Positions 26,637-35,264 of a stretch of DNA of 64,000 bases are shown here, in pieces. The first letter of the stretch is position 1. Each line of letters begins with the position of its first letter. Below the pieces are notes generated by a model. The model ran no database searches. It was not told the DNA's origin and was given only the letters and a program-made list of their open reading frames with translations. The position numbers were made by a program, and so were the translations under genes. The DNA comes from Pseudomonas alkylphenolica (GTDB lineage Bacteria; Pseudomonadota; Gammaproteobacteria; Pseudomonadales; Pseudomonadaceae): the NCBI RefSeq assembly GCF_000746525.1, contig NZ_CP009048.1, positions 1,729,501 to 1,793,500 of the forward strand. The letters are read 5' to 3'.

Positions 26637-29600
26637 CAGCTCACCTTTGCCGTCGCACTGGCTGAGCCCTCTGGGTGCAAGTGCCGTTCAAGTGCCTGTT
26701 CCACCTCTGCCATGGCGGCCGTCAGCTGTTGCTGGTGAAGCTCGAGCGTGGGTACCGGCGCATTCGCCTGGCAGTCTGATTCCAGCTGTTCGCAGGCATC
26801 GATCAAGGCGTTGGCCTGAATGATCCGCGCGGCACCGAGAATACGATGCGCTTCGTCCTTCAACCGATCGGTTTGCCGTTCAGGGTCAAGCTCCGCCAGC
26901 GCTATCCGGTCCTTGCTAAAACTCTGTTGAAGCTGTTTCAGCAATGCTTGCAAGTCGATGGCGCTGTTGCCCACCACGGGCTCCAGGCCTTGCAGGTCGA
27001 ACAGGGCAGAGTGGGCGGCACCGGCGCGTTGGGGGAGAGGTTGTATCCTGGCCAGGCGCTGGCCCAGCGCCTTGAGGCTGATCGGCTTGAGCAGGCAGTC
27101 ATCCATGCCAGCTTGTAGGCATTGCCTGCGGACCTCCGGCTGGGCGTTGGCGGTGTAACCCAGTAGGGTGCAGCGCGGCCATTGTTGTGCGTTTTCGTCA
27201 GCGCGTATCGCCTGGGCAAGTTGGTAACCATCGATGCCTGGCATGTTGCAGTCGATGATCAGCACATCGAATGCCTCCCGCCGCCATATCTCCAGAGCCT
27301 CCAGGCCGTTATCGACACTGCGGTGCTGCAACCCCAGGTAGTTCAGTTGTTGGGTCAGTAGCAACAGGTTGGCCGGATGGTCATCGACCACCAGCACCTT
27401 CAGGGCAGCAACGGACAGGCAGGGTTCGGCAATCACGGCAGGCTCGCCGGGCGGGCTGGTCATCAGCGTCACCGGCATGCTGACCTGCACGCGGGTACCC
27501 TGGCCAAACACACTGTGCAGGGTCAGGTTGCCGCCCATCAGGTGGCACAGGTCGCGACTGATCGACAGACCCAGGCCTGTACCGCTACGCGCCAGCTTGC
27601 TATCGGGGTTGGCTTGGGCGAAGGGCAGGAACAGGCGTTGCTGGTCCTCATCGCGAATGCCGATACCGGTGTCCTGTACGCTCAGTTCAAGCCTGGCAAG
27701 ATCCGGCTCGGGGCCAGGTTCCAGGCTCAGTTCAATGATGACCTGGCCTTGCTCGGTGAACTTGATTGCATTGCTGACCATATTCGAAAGGATCTGCTTC
27801 ATCCGTAGCGGGTCCAGATGAACATCGACATGCGCGCTGGGTGCGATACGGATCATCAGGCGCAGGTTTTTCTGGCGCGCCAGGCCATCGAACACGCGTC
27901 CGACAGACTCCACCAGCGCCCTCAGGCCGACCCGTTCCAGCGCCAGACCAAGGTGCCCGGACTCGATGCGGGCGATGTCGAGTATGTCGCCGATCAGGGC
28001 CAGCAAGTCGTTTGCCGAACTGTAGGCCACTTCAACTGCCGGTCGATCCAGCTGCCCCTGGTCGGCTTTTTCCAAGGCTAGCTCGAGCATGCCAAGGATG
28101 GCGTTCATCGGGGTACGGATTTCATGACTGATGGTTGCCAGAAAGGTGCTCTTGGCGCGATTGGCATCATCGGCCTGCTGCTTGGCCTGGCTCAGGTCCT
28201 GGATCAACTGGCGTCGTTCACTGATATCGATCCAGCCGCCGATGATGCCCTGGACCTCACCGAGCGAGTCCCGGTAAGGCAGGATCCAGTGGTAAATGGT
28301 CATTGTCCTGTCATTGATCAGCAGCGGACGATCAATGATCAGTGGCACGCCCTCGCGCATTACTTGCTGGTAGTCGGCCTGAATCTGGCTGGCATAGCCG
28401 CTGTCGCCCAGCGCGCCATCATCCAGGCGTTTGCCCAGCACCTCATCAAGCTGTAACTGAACGGCCTCCAGGTAGCTGTCGTTGCAACTTTGCAGCAGCC
28501 CTTCACGGTCACGTACATACATCGGGTGAGGTGTGCCGTTGAGCAGCGTGCGCATGAATTCGAGCTGATCGCCCAAGGCGCGCTCTGCGGCTTCGCGTTG
28601 TTTGATCTGGCGGCGCATCCAGGCATTCCAGGCCAGCGACAGCAACAGGAGCACGCTGGTGCCCAGCACGATTTGCAGGACCAGTTGGTGGTACTTGCTC
28701 CAGTAGGCATCGGTTTCGGTGCTGTAGCCACGCCAACGGCTGTTGATAACGCCCAGTTCTTCCGGCGCGATACTCAGCAGTGCCTTGTTCAGAATCGAAG
28801 CCAGCTCTTGGGAATGCCTGGCGGTCGCCATCGAAAAGGTTGCAGGTTCGGCACCAACGGAAGCGCGAATGACCAGCCCATGCTGGGTCGCCAGGCTGAA
28901 GTTGGCGTTGATCAGCGCCATGATCGCAGCGTCGACATGGCCGCTGGCCAGTAAGGATGCGGAGTGCGCGGCGCTTTCGGTCTCCACCAGCTGTATGCCG
29001 GCCGCTCGTGCACGCAACCTGTCGACCAGAGGGCTGTCGCGGGTCAGGGCCACGCGGCGAGCTGAAAGCTGTTCCAGCGAGGTGGGTTGGTCCGCTCCTG
29101 TGCGGGTCACCAGCACGTAGGAGTTTTCCAGGTAGGGGCGGCTGATATGCAGGGTGCTTTCCCGGTGCTTGCTCGGCGAGATGGCGGCAATTACATCGGC
29201 CTGGTTGTGGTTTACACGATCGATCATGTCACTGATGCCGCTGGCGCGCTGCACTTCGAAGCGCAAACCGGTGCGCAAGCGGATCAGCTCAAGCAGGTCG
29301 GCGGCAATTCCGCGAAAGTTGCCGGTGTTATCGAAAAACGTCAGGGGTGCTGCGGTTTCGTTGACCACTACACGGACCACCGGGTGCTTGCTCAGCCAGT
29401 GCTCTTCGCGTTGCGAGAGTTGCAGTTTGCGATCAGTCAGCAGCAGGTCGCTGCCTGCGCTCCAGCGTTTGAAAATGTCTTTACGGGTAGTGCTTGAGAG
29501 GTTGTCGAGGGTGGCGTTGATCAACTGCAGCAGGGTGGGGTTGCTTTGCTGTACGGCAAAGCTGAAGCCGACCGGTTCGTGTTTGCTGAAATTGGCCATC

Positions 29601-30295
29601 TTGACGTTCTGCAGATGGCCCTGATTGATCATGTAATGGGTGGAAATGGTATCGCCGAGAAACACGTCGGCCTGATCGAAGGCGACGGCATTGAGGGCAT
29701 TCAGATAGGAGGGGTAGGTCTGAATCGTTGCCTTCGGGTAGTTGGCCCGTACCTCTGCAAGCGGCAAGTAGTGATAGACCATGCTCAGGCGCAGGCCAGC
29801 CAGACCGGTATCAAGCGGGCGGCTTTCGTTTTCGCGGGTCACCAGCACCGGCTGATCGATGGCGTAAGGTCTGGAAAGCACCACCCCCGGTGTAGAGGCT
29901 TCGAAGCCATTGGCACTGCCGAGCAGGTCTATCTGCCCCAGAGTCAGGGCCTTTACCGCTTCCTGGCGGCTGGCAAAGCGCCGGACCTGAATAGGCAATC
30001 GCAGCGTGTTTTGCAGTATTCCGGCAATGTCAGCAGTCAGGCCTTCGTAGTCGCGACCGCTGGCGGTCATGTCGAAGGGCGGATAATCCGGTGCCGAAGT
30101 ACCCAGCAACAATTGTTTTTTGCCTGCGATCCAGCGTCGTTGCGCCGAACTCAGCGGGAGGTTCACGCTCACCGGTTGCGAGCGGCTTAGCAACCGGTGC
30201 TGGCTGGCCTGTACGTCGTCGGCATATGCCGTAGGTAGCAGGTACAGGCAGGCCAGGAGGCTGCACAGGCAACAATAGAGGGTGCGGCTAGGCAT
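26636..30295 (-). CDS. BvgS/EvgS-type hybrid sensor histidine kinase
   Basis: About 1219 residues. A signal peptide (MPSRTLYCCLCSLLACLYLLPTAYA) is followed by two periplasmic solute-binding (Venus flytrap) domains (about 45-270 and 290-520), a membrane helix (about 540-560) and a PAS domain (about 580-690). A HisKA domain follows with the phospho-histidine in ATISHEIRTPMNAILGML (about residue 724), then an ATPase domain with GTGLGLSISRDL, a receiver (VLVVDDHPANLLLL, LIIDCNMPGIDG) and a C-terminal HPt domain (DEAHRILGAARII). The phosphorelay should end on the adjacent response regulator. The ATG at 30295 is used; a TTG at 30307 would overlap the regulator stop. The signal sensed is unknown. 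Confidence 0.93.
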   Translation of the reverse strand: MPSRTLYCCLCSLLACLYLLPTAYADDVQASQHRLLSRSQPVSVNLPLSSAQRRWIAGKKQLLLGTSAPDYPPFDMTASGRDYEGLTADIAGILQNTLRLPIQVRRFASRQEAVKALTLGQIDLLGSANGFEASTPGVVLSRPYAIDQPVLVTRENESRPLDTGLAGLRLSMVYHYLPLAEVRANYPKATIQTYPSYLNALNAVAFDQADVFLGDTISTHYMINQGHLQNVKMANFSKHEPVGFSFAVQQSNPTLLQLINATLDNLSSTTRKDIFKRWSAGSDLLLTDRKLQLSQREEHWLSKHPVVRVVVNETAAPLTFFDNTGNFRGIAADLLELIRLRTGLRFEVQRASGISDMIDRVNHNQADVIAAISPSKHRESTLHISRPYLENSYVLVTRTGADQPTSLEQLSARRVALTRDSPLVDRLRARAAGIQLVETESAAHSASLLASGHVDAAIMALINANFSLATQHGLVIRASVGAEPATFSMATARHSQELASILNKALLSIAPEELGVINSRWRGYSTETDAYWSKYHQLVLQIVLGTSVLLLLSLAWNAWMRRQIKQREAAERALGDQLEFMRTLLNGTPHPMYVRDREGLLQSCNDSYLEAVQLQLDEVLGKRLDDGALGDSGYASQIQADYQQVMREGVPLIIDRPLLINDRTMTIYHWILPYRDSLGEVQGIIGGWIDISERRQLIQDLSQAKQQADDANRAKSTFLATISHEIRTPMNAILGMLELALEKADQGQLDRPAVEVAYSSANDLLALIGDILDIARIESGHLGLALERVGLRALVESVGRVFDGLARQKNLRLMIRIAPSAHVDVHLDPLRMKQILSNMVSNAIKFTEQGQVIIELSLEPGPEPDLARLELSVQDTGIGIRDEDQQRLFLPFAQANPDSKLARSGTGLGLSISRDLCHLMGGNLTLHSVFGQGTRVQVSMPVTLMTSPPGEPAVIAEPCLSVAALKVLVVDDHPANLLLLTQQLNYLGLQHRSVDNGLEALEIWRREAFDVLIIDCNMPGIDGYQLAQAIRADENAQQWPRCTLLGYTANAQPEVRRQCLQAGMDDCLLKPISLKALGQRLARIQPLPQRAGAAHSALFDLQGLEPVVGNSAIDLQALLKQLQQSFSKDRIALAELDPERQTDRLKDEAHRILGAARIIQANALIDACEQLESDCQANAPVPTLELHQQQLTAAMAEVEQALERHLHPEGSASATAKVS

Positions 30296-30303
30296 GGCCT
30301 GAT

Positions 30304-30930
30304 TCAAACCAGAGCATTGCGTTTGGCCATTTCAATGAGTTCGACCAAGGACTTGGCTTTGAGTTTTTGCATCAAGCGCTTTTTATAAGTGCTGACAGTT
30401 TTGTTGCTGAGGAACATCCCTTGGGCAATTTCCTTGTTGCTTCTGCCTTGGGCAAAGAGTTGCAGGACCATCAATTCCCGGTCATTGACTTGCTTGAATA
30501 GTTCCAGTTCACAGTGTTCGTTGTCGTGAGGGCGCAAGTTGCTGATCGCCTGACTGGGGAAGTAGTTGTAACCCGACAACACTGCTTTGATCGCACTGAG
30601 CAACTCGCTCAGGTCTTCCTGTTTGCATACATAGCCGGCGGCGCCGGAGTGCATGCAGCGTACGGCAAACAACGCCGGCGACTGTGCGGTGAGCACCAGG
30701 ATTTTCAGGGGGATGGCCATGCTATGAAAGCGTGACAACACTTCCAGGCCATCGAGTCTGGGGATGCTGATGTCGAGGATGATCAAGTCGGGCAGGCATT
30801 CGCGGACCATCTGCATGGCGTCCACGCCGTTGTCCGACTCTCCGACTACGCAATAGCCTTCATTCTCCAGGAGCATGCGCACAGCCAGGCGGATGACTGG
30901 GTGATCGTCGATGATAAATACAGATTGCAT
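30304..30930 (-). CDS. BvgA/EvgA-type response regulator, LuxR-type DNA-binding domain
   Basis: 208 residues. The receiver (SVFIIDDHPVIRLAVRMLLENEG) has its phospho-acceptor aspartate in LIILDISIPRLDG. A C-terminal helix-turn-helix follows in NDRELMVLQLFAQGRSNKEIAQGMFLSNKTVSTYKKRLMQKL. It is transcribed first, with the sensor kinase immediately after, so the two form an operon and a cognate pair. The ATG at 30930 has a poor ribosome site (GGATAAG, somewhat distant). Targets unknown; such regulators often act on their own upstream region, which here is the AT-rich gap. Confidence 0.92.
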   Translation of the reverse strand: MQSVFIIDDHPVIRLAVRMLLENEGYCVVGESDNGVDAMQMVRECLPDLIILDISIPRLDGLEVLSRFHSMAIPLKILVLTAQSPALFAVRCMHSGAAGYVCKQEDLSELLSAIKAVLSGYNYFPSQAISNLRPHDNEHCELELFKQVNDRELMVLQLFAQGRSNKEIAQGMFLSNKTVSTYKKRLMQKLKAKSLVELIEMAKRNALV

Positions 30931-31237
30931 GGTGAACTTATCCAGGAAAGGTGTCGATTAAGCTGGCACCTTAACGCAGATAGAACAGGGCGCACACGAA
31001 CAGAAAGGGAGCTAAGTGCTATATAGGAAATATCCGACTATAAATGAAGGCATGGACTACAAGTGTTGTTTCATGCTGTTGCTTCAAGTGTGGGTGTTGG
31101 TAACTAAATGTTTCTGTTTGTTTGGTTTGTTTAAACTATTTTCGCCATGTAGTCCTTGTCCTGCGGTGATATGTATTAACAGGTAGCCAGGTGTGAGCCC
31201 GACATCGCTCCTCACACCTGGCGGGCGCGTAATACGC
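30931..31237. other. AT-rich gap between the two-component operon and dgt
   Basis: About 300 bases, visibly richer in A and T than the rest of the window (for example TTTGTTTGGTTTGTTTAAAC near 31117). It presumably contains the promoter of the response-regulator operon. The only small reading frames are a 19-codon cysteine-rich one (31044) and a hydrophobic one (31073), neither with a proper ribosome site, so no gene is called. Confidence 0.6.
31186..31222 (-). terminator. Hairpin after dgt, possible terminator
   Basis: GCCAGGTGTGAG and CTCACACCTGGC are exact reverse complements with a 13-base loop, 15 bases past the dgt stop. The T-run expected of an intrinsic terminator is absent, so it could instead protect the mRNA 3' end. 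Confidence 0.5.
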
Positions 31238-32569
31238 TTACACCGGGCTTGAACGTCCCGTCATCTCCCGTGCCATTTCACTGGCGTAGCTGTCGGTCAT
31301 CCCGGCAATGAAGTCGATCATGCGCAGGAACGATGTATACAGTGGTGCATCGGGACTGGGGGCGCTATTGCCGAGCAGGTCGAGGATGCGTCGGCTCTTG
31401 AACGATGGCGTGCGGCCGCCGTGTTGTTCAAGCGCCGCGCCGCAGAAAGAGTTGAGCAGTATTTCGAGGGTGGTGTAGGCGCCGATTTCATGCAGTGTCT
31501 TGCGCTTGTCCTGGAAGATCTTCTTGCGTGCCATGTCCTTGGCTTGCAGGACGCAGCGTTTGGCCGGGCCATGCATGTGTTCGACCAGGTCGCCCTGCAA
31601 ACGCCCCGACAGCAAGGCATCCTGCTGTTCGACAAACGCGCGGGCGGCGGCATTGGTCAGGTGCTCGATGGCCTTGCCGCGCAGAATCGCCAGCTTGCGC
31701 CGACGTGAATCGCCGGGGCCCAGCTGGCGGTAGGTTTCCGGCAGATCGTCACCCACCAGGTTCAACAGCAGCGATTCCACTTCCGGGTAGTCGAGCAGCT
31801 CCATTTCCAGACCGTCTTCGAGGTCGATCAGGGCGTAGCAGATGTCGTCGGCGGCTTCCATCAGATACACCAAGGGGTGCCGGGCCCAGCGTTGATCTTC
31901 AATCTGCGGCAGGCCGAGTTTGCCGGCAATCTGTTCCAGCAATGGCAGTTCGCTCTGATAGCAGCCGAACTTGTGCTTCTTGTAGCCCAGTGCGTCGGCA
32001 TGGCGGGCGGTCCAGGGGTATTTCAGGTACGTGCCGAGGGTTGCATAGGTCAGGCGGGTGCCGCCGTCGAACTGGTGATACTCCAGTTGGGTCAGGACCC
32101 GGAAGCCCTGGGCGTTGCCTTCGAAATTGAGAAAATCGGCACGCTCGGCGTCGGTCATCGCATCGAGCCAGCCGCGCCCGGCTGCCTGCTGGAACCAGTG
32201 GCGAATGGCATCTTCACCGGAGTGGCCAAAGGGCGGGTTGCCGATGTCGTGAGCAAGGCAGGCTGACTGCACGACCATGCCAAGATCGCTGGGCTCGCAC
32301 CATTCAGGCAGCTGGCGACGCAGCGTTTCACCGACACGCATGCCCAGTGAACGGCCGACGCAGCTGACTTCCAGCGAATGGGTCAGGCGTGTGTGGATAT
32401 GATCGTTGCTGGATACCGGGTGCACTTGGGTCTTGCGTCCCAGGCGGCGGAAGGCACCGGAGAAAATGATCCGGTCATGGTCCTTGTGGAAGGGGCTGCG
32501 GCCCAGCTCTTCAGGGCTGTGCAGGGTCTTGCCGAGACGTTCGCGGGTGAGCAGGGTGTGCCAGTCCAA
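31238..32569 (-). CDS. dgt: Deoxyguanosinetriphosphate triphosphohydrolase-like protein
   Basis: 443 residues, HD-superfamily dNTP triphosphohydrolase. The metal ligands are in [16 protein letters not shown] and [19 protein letters not shown]. It cleaves dGTP or other dNTPs to the nucleoside and tripolyphosphate and so affects nucleotide pools. The homologous start is [14 protein letters not shown], encoded by TTG at 32569 with GGAG upstream; the open frame to 32695 reads through a REP element and is rejected. It is the shorter, probably hexameric type of Dgt. Confidence 0.93.
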   Translation of the reverse strand: MDWHTLLTRERLGKTLHSPEELGRSPFHKDHDRIIFSGAFRRLGRKTQVHPVSSNDHIHTRLTHSLEVSCVGRSLGMRVGETLRRQLPEWCEPSDLGMVVQSACLAHDIGNPPFGHSGEDAIRHWFQQAAGRGWLDAMTDAERADFLNFEGNAQGFRVLTQLEYHQFDGGTRLTYATLGTYLKYPWTARHADALGYKKHKFGCYQSELPLLEQIAGKLGLPQIEDQRWARHPLVYLMEAADDICYALIDLEDGLEMELLDYPEVESLLLNLVGDDLPETYRQLGPGDSRRRKLAILRGKAIEHLTNAAARAFVEQQDALLSGRLQGDLVEHMHGPAKRCVLQAKDMARKKIFQDKRKTLHEIGAYTTLEILLNSFCGAALEQHGGRTPSFKSRRILDLLGNSAPSPDAPLYTSFLRMIDFIAGMTDSYASEMAREMTGRSSPV

Positions 32570-32648
32570 GGCCGGTTCTCCAAAACAGGGGCAGGCGCCT
32601 AGCTTCCCGTGTCGGCGCGGCACCTGCAAGCGGCAACTGCCTTCCCTA

Positions 32649-32718
32649 GTGGGAGCGGGCTTGTCCCGCGATGCGATGTGACTGGCAGTTCGCAATCGCG
32701 GGGCAAGCCCGCTCCCAC
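32649..32718. repeat. REP pair upstream of dgt
   Basis: GTGGGAGCGGGCTTGTCCCG at 32649 (one base differs from the consensus) and the inverted copy ending at 32718. It lies between dgt and the small membrane-protein genes. Confidence 0.9.
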
Positions 32719-32730
32719 CGAGCCAGGTAT

Positions 32731-33063
32731 TTAGCGCTTGCTGGCAGCGCCCTGCATGACCAGCTTGAGCAACGGCAGCAGGCTGCTACCGACGCGAATC
32801 ATCCGGCTCAGGCTACCGTTTTTGGCGCCCTTGCCGGTCAGGAATCCCAGCACCACCACCGCAGCGATTCCCCACAGTGGTGCATGCTTGATGCCCAGTC
32901 CACCCTGCAGGCTGTCGCCCATGGCGCGCAGACGGGTCAGGGGGTTGAGCAACTGCCCGGACTCATGGCGGATTTCCTGGCGGTGCATCTCCAGGCGCAG
33001 GCGCACCAGCGCCTTGCGCAGCTCACGCCGGTTGGTGGTTTTCGGTAGTTCAGGCAGGCTCAT
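32731..33063 (-). CDS. Small conserved protein with C-terminal hydrophobic segments (third gene of the yqjD-yqjE-like set)
   Basis: 110 residues. A basic, helical N-terminal half ([26 protein letters not shown]) precedes a hydrophobic helix (about 64-78, [15 protein letters not shown]) and a second weaker one near the end. No named domain is recognised. Its ATG overlaps the stop of the upstream (frameshifted) yqjE-like gene as ATGA, showing that the three genes form one coupled operon. The position corresponds to yqjK in enterobacteria, but similarity to YqjK was not evident by eye. Confidence 0.75.
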   Translation of the reverse strand: MSLPELPKTTNRRELRKALVRLRLEMHRQEIRHESGQLLNPLTRLRAMGDSLQGGLGIKHAPLWGIAAVVVLGFLTGKGAKNGSLSRMIRVGSSLLPLLKLVMQGAASKR

Positions 33064-33438
33064 GGCAACAGGCGCTCCCGGTCCTTGGCGAGTTCTTCGA
33101 GGGTCGAGCTGAAGGGCGACGATTCATCGTATACCGCCGCTCTCAGGCGCAGGGCGCAAAAACAGCGCCGCCACACCATAGAACACACACAGGCCGACGA
33201 TACCGGCGAGGCGGTAACTGTCCCAGAGCAGCACCAGTACCAGGGCTGAGAGCGCAACCAGCAATAGCAGGGCAAACACCAGGGCCAGGCCAGCAAACAG
33301 CAACAGGCCCAGCGTGCGCGCTTTCTGTTCTTGCAGTTCTATACCGAACAGCTCGACATGGCCGTGCAACAGGCCGAGTACGGCTGCACCCAGGCGTTTG
33401 CTCGACGCAGTGCCAGTGCTGTTGGATTCGCTTTCCAT
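33060..33438 (-). pseudogene. yqjE: YqjE/holin-X-like membrane protein gene with a frameshift
   Basis: The N-terminal frame (ATG 33438, GAGG upstream) encodes SKRLGAAVLGLLHGHVELFG, two membrane helices and VGLCVFYGVAALF, then diverges to a premature stop at 33124. The rest of the family C-terminus ([29 protein letters not shown]) continues in the next frame and ends at 33060, overlapping the next ATG exactly as an intact operon would. The shift falls at a run of five T (minus strand CTGTTTTTGCG); four T would restore the frame. It may be a true mutation, a sequencing error or slippage. The product would resemble inner-membrane YqjE. Confidence 0.8.
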
Positions 33439-33446
33439 AGCCAACC

Positions 33447-33761
33447 TCAGCGCCGATTGGCCAGCAGACCGATCAGAAATCCGACCCCGGCAGCAATGCC
33501 GATCGATTGCCAGGGGTTGTTCTGTACGTAGTCTTCGGTCGCGCTCAGGGCTGCCTGGCCGTGCTCGCGGACCGAATCCTGGGTCAGTTGCAGGGTTTCC
33601 CGGGCACGCATCAGGCTCTCGTGGATCTGACCGCGTAATTCGTCGGCCTGATCACCAGCCAGGGTGGCGGTGTGTTCCAGCAATTTCTCGGTGTCACGTA
33701 CCAACGCTTGAAAGTCAGCCATCAATGTCTCTTGAGCAGTCTTTGCCGATTTGCTGGTCAT
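33447..33761 (-). CDS. YqjD/ElaB family ribosome-associated membrane protein (DUF883)
   Basis: 104 residues. A long amphipathic helical part (TLMADFQALVRDTEKLLEHTATLAGDQADELRGQI) is followed by a C-terminal membrane anchor (WQSIGIAAGVGFLIGLLANRR) typical of DUF883. E. coli relatives are tail-anchored inner-membrane proteins that bind ribosomes in stationary phase. It is first of three genes on the minus strand, eight bases before the yqjE-like gene. Confidence 0.88.
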   Translation of the reverse strand: MTSKSAKTAQETLMADFQALVRDTEKLLEHTATLAGDQADELRGQIHESLMRARETLQLTQDSVREHGQAALSATEDYVQNNPWQSIGIAAGVGFLIGLLANRR

Positions 33762-34055
33762 GGGGCTCTCCCTAAGGGTTGTGGCTATTTCGAGTCGCGA
33801 GCGCTGGCGAAGGTTCAGTGAAAATGCTGGTACAGGTTTTGCTGTTCCAGGGTGCGCTCAGGTCCGGCGCCTGCGCCAAGTTCGCGCGCGGAAGCAACCG
33901 GGCCTGTAAACCTTAACCCAATCCACGACAAACCCAAGGAAAAACTCCAGATACCAGCAGGATCGGCCAGGGAGGTGGCGCTCGCATGATCCAGACTGGT
34001 GCAAAAAGGAGTCACTCCGCGCTGTCTTGGTGCTTTCGAAAGGCCTGCCGATTCC

Positions 34056-35264
34056 ATGGAAAACCTGCAAAGTGCGGTGGACAGTCTGATCCACGGCTCC
34101 AACACACTCTTCATTCTGCTGGGCGCCGTTATGGTGCTGGCCATGCACGCCGGGTTTGCCTTCCTGGAAGTGGGTACCGTGCGCCATAAGAACCAGGTTA
34201 ATGCGCTGTCGAAAATTCTCAGTGACTTTGCTGTATCAACCCTGGCGTACTTCTTCGTCGGTTACTGGATTTCCTATGGCGTGAATTTCCTGCAGCCTGC
34301 GGCGGTGCTCAGTCATGAGCATGGTTACAGCCTGGTGAAGTTCTTTTTCCTGCTGACCTTTGCCGCAGCGATTCCGGCAATCATTTCCGGCGGTATCGCC
34401 GAGCGGGCGCGCTTTGCTCCGCAGATGTGCGCTACGGCGCTGATCGTCGCGTTGGTCTATCCCTTCTTTGAAGGCATCGTCTGGAATGGCAACCTGGGCT
34501 TGCAGGCCTGGTTGCAGGCGCAGTTCGGCGCCAGCTTCCATGACTTTGCCGGCTCTGTGGTGGTGCATGCCATGGGCGGTTGGCTGGCCTTGACGGCAGT
34601 GCTGTTGCTCGGCCCGCGCAACGGGCGTTACCGCGATGGCAAGCTGGTGGCGTTCGCCCCTTCGAACATTCCCTTTCTGGCGCTGGGTTCGTGGATCCTG
34701 ATTGTCGGCTGGTTTGGCTTCAACGTCATGAGTGCCCAGACCCTGCAAGGGGTCAGCGGCCTGGTCGCGGTCAACTCGTTGATGGCTATGGTCGGTGGCA
34801 CGGTGGCGGCTTTGCTGGTCGGGCGCAATGACCCGGGCTTTCTGCACAACGGTCCGTTGGCTGGATTGGTGGCGGTGTGCGCGGGCTCTGACCTGATGCA
34901 CCCGGTTGGGGCGTTGCTCACGGGTGCAATTGCCGGGGCGTTGTTTGTGTGGTGCTTTATTGCGGCGCAGAACACCTGGAAAATCGACGATGTGCTGGGC
35001 GTCTGGCCGCTGCACGGATTGTGCGGGGTGTGGGGTGGCATCGCCTGTGGAATTTTCGGTCAGACAGCGTTCGGTGGCCTGGGGGGCGTGAGCCTGGTCA
35101 GCCAGTTGATCGGCAGCCTGGCCGGGGTGCTGGTGGCGCTGGTGGGCGGTTTTGCGGTGTACGGTGTGATCAAACTGTTGCTCGGTCTGCGCCTGAGCCA
35201 GGAGCAGGAGTATTACGGCGCCGACCTGTCGATCCACAAGATCGGCGCCACCAGCCAGGATTGA
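34056..35264 (+). CDS. amt: Ammonium transporter (Amt family)
   Basis: 402 residues with about eleven membrane helices. The family segment MHAGFAFLEVGTVRHKNQVNALSKILSDFAVSTLAYFFVGYW is followed by FHDFAGSVVVHAMGGW (first pore histidine) and LHGLCGVWGGIACGIFG (second). It conducts ammonium/ammonia across the inner membrane. No glnK is adjacent, unlike the usual glnK-amtB arrangement, so this is probably a second Amt copy. Start ATG 34056 (MENLQSAVDSLIHGS); the frame is open from 33999. It ends with TGATCA shared back-to-back with the next gene. Confidence 0.92.
   Translation: MENLQSAVDSLIHGSNTLFILLGAVMVLAMHAGFAFLEVGTVRHKNQVNALSKILSDFAVSTLAYFFVGYWISYGVNFLQPAAVLSHEHGYSLVKFFFLLTFAAAIPAIISGGIAERARFAPQMCATALIVALVYPFFEGIVWNGNLGLQAWLQAQFGASFHDFAGSVVVHAMGGWLALTAVLLLGPRNGRYRDGKLVAFAPSNIPFLALGSWILIVGWFGFNVMSAQTLQGVSGLVAVNSLMAMVGGTVAALLVGRNDPGFLHNGPLAGLVAVCAGSDLMHPVGALLTGAIAGALFVWCFIAAQNTWKIDDVLGVWPLHGLCGVWGGIACGIFGQTAFGGLGGVSLVSQLIGSLAGVLVALVGGFAVYGVIKLLLGLRLSQEQEYYGADLSIHKIGATSQD

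Noticed and set aside
32569..32695. N-terminal extension of dgt
   Set aside because: It is read through a REP element and is absent from the family; the TTG at 32569 with a ribosome site matches homologues.
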